Assembly: GCA_947579605.1 (NCBI GenBank)
Contig: OX388311.1
Coordinates: forward strand, 25,670,951-25,734,950
Reading direction: 5' to 3'
Source: Athripsodes cinereus
Lineage: Eukaryota > Arthropoda > Insecta > Trichoptera > Leptoceridae
DNA: 64,000 nt
Position numbers and translations under genes: made by a program. Positions 63,346-64,000 of this stretch are shown here, in pieces (position 1 is the stretch's first letter; each line of letters starts with the position of its first letter). The notes beneath the pieces were generated by a model. It saw nothing but the letters and a program-made list of their open reading frames with translations, did no database searches and had not been told where the DNA came from.

Positions 63346-64000
63346 CACACTCTTCCCAAACTGCTACCTACTGTATTTTGTAAGAAATATACTAGGTGTA
63401 AGAAATAAACATATAAGGTGCCTATTTTTTTTTGCGAAATTTCGTAAGAGGGTTTAATTTAATGCGAGAGAGAAAAAATAAAAGTGAATATTTGAGACTA
63501 TTATTTTTACCACACAGCGTAATAAAGAAGTTAAAATACTTCACAAATTCGCCCAGAAATTTAGATTGAAATATGTAAGAAGTTGAATGTAGAACAAAAT
63601 GACTTTATCCCGCCCTTGTAACAATGTTCTGTTCCACACAATAAATCTTATGACACTAACATAATATCGTGCCTACTTCGGCTCCCACATCTTCCACTAG
63701 TAATAATATTATCACGCCTACTTTCATCATTCAACTAACCACGATGATATTTCATCATCTCATAAATAAAATGTTATCATGAAATCTTACACAGTACTGT
63801 AATTTACCTACTTTTACTAATAATATAAAGTTTGAAATTTTCTTCATGAATACTAAAATTTGATTTCTCCAGCAGAACAGCTGGTGGATTGGAGTAGTGG
63901 AGGTGCGGCGAAGTTATAAAAAAATAACATAACATTTATATACGATTCACACATATCAAATTAGCCCCAAACTAAGATATGAATAGTGGATACTAACGCA

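Larger units (their letters stand above)
55575..64000 (-). other. nAChRalpha6: Intron 7 of nAChR alpha6 (partial, continues past the window)
   Basis: No TM1 or ligand-binding exon was found, so the intron is inferred to run to the right edge. It contains a degenerate family-A repeat (61490-61650), a minus-strand family-A copy (62294-62540) and a tRNA-like SINE head (63268-63345). Open frames at 57182-57445, 58147-58498 and 59201-59581 are AT-rich chance frames. Confidence 0.75.

Overview
The window looks like lepidopteran nuclear DNA. It is very AT-rich, has large introns, many short TAGGTA/TACCTA words, and decayed LINE tails, SINE-like pieces and hAT-type MITEs of the kind common in moths and butterflies. 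The order is inferred from these traits and from the protein residues, not from a database match.

One host gene was recognised. It is the 3' half of a nicotinic acetylcholine receptor subunit gene on the minus strand, called alpha6 (the Dalpha6 orthologue, target of spinosyn insecticides). Transcription runs from high to low coordinates. Two alternative 87-nt TM2 exons lie at 55488-55574 and 51099-51185. They are followed by exon 9 (TM3, 33043-33152), exon 10 (cytoplasmic loop, 18378-18619), exon 11 (loop and amphipathic helix, 6010-6204) and the terminal exon (TM4 and stop, 2409-2493). All splice phases agree, all donors are GT and all acceptors are AG. The upstream exons, encoding the ligand-binding domain and TM1, lie beyond the right edge. 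The two TM2 exons with matching phase are the classic mutually exclusive exon 8 arrangement of insect alpha6.

The rest is intron plus flank, with no second host gene. Introns between about 2.5 and 33 kb are full of transposon relics. These include C-terminal fragments of several non-LTR retrotransposons (best preserved at 22798-23190 minus, 20478-20945 plus and 30590-31530 plus), an unclassified repeat family with eight or more copies, a hAT MITE with a perfect 8-bp target duplication (7713-8216), foldback elements at 5034-5471 and 5643-5758, and a possible Penelope-like fragment with a hammerhead-like core. From 33 to 64 kb the DNA is more AT-rich and quieter. It holds a 3.1-kb hAT-like element (36103-39181), two smaller inverted-repeat elements (35081-35207 and 44823-45405), several tandem repeats and a tRNA-like SINE head near 63.3 kb.

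Nearly all open frames over 60 codons are chance AT-rich frames or transposon remnants. The most interesting items are the alternative TM2 exons (outer-ring Glu replaced by His), the resistance-linked Gly codon split by an intron, a diverged tandem array split by MITEs, and a tandem duplication just upstream of one alternative exon.
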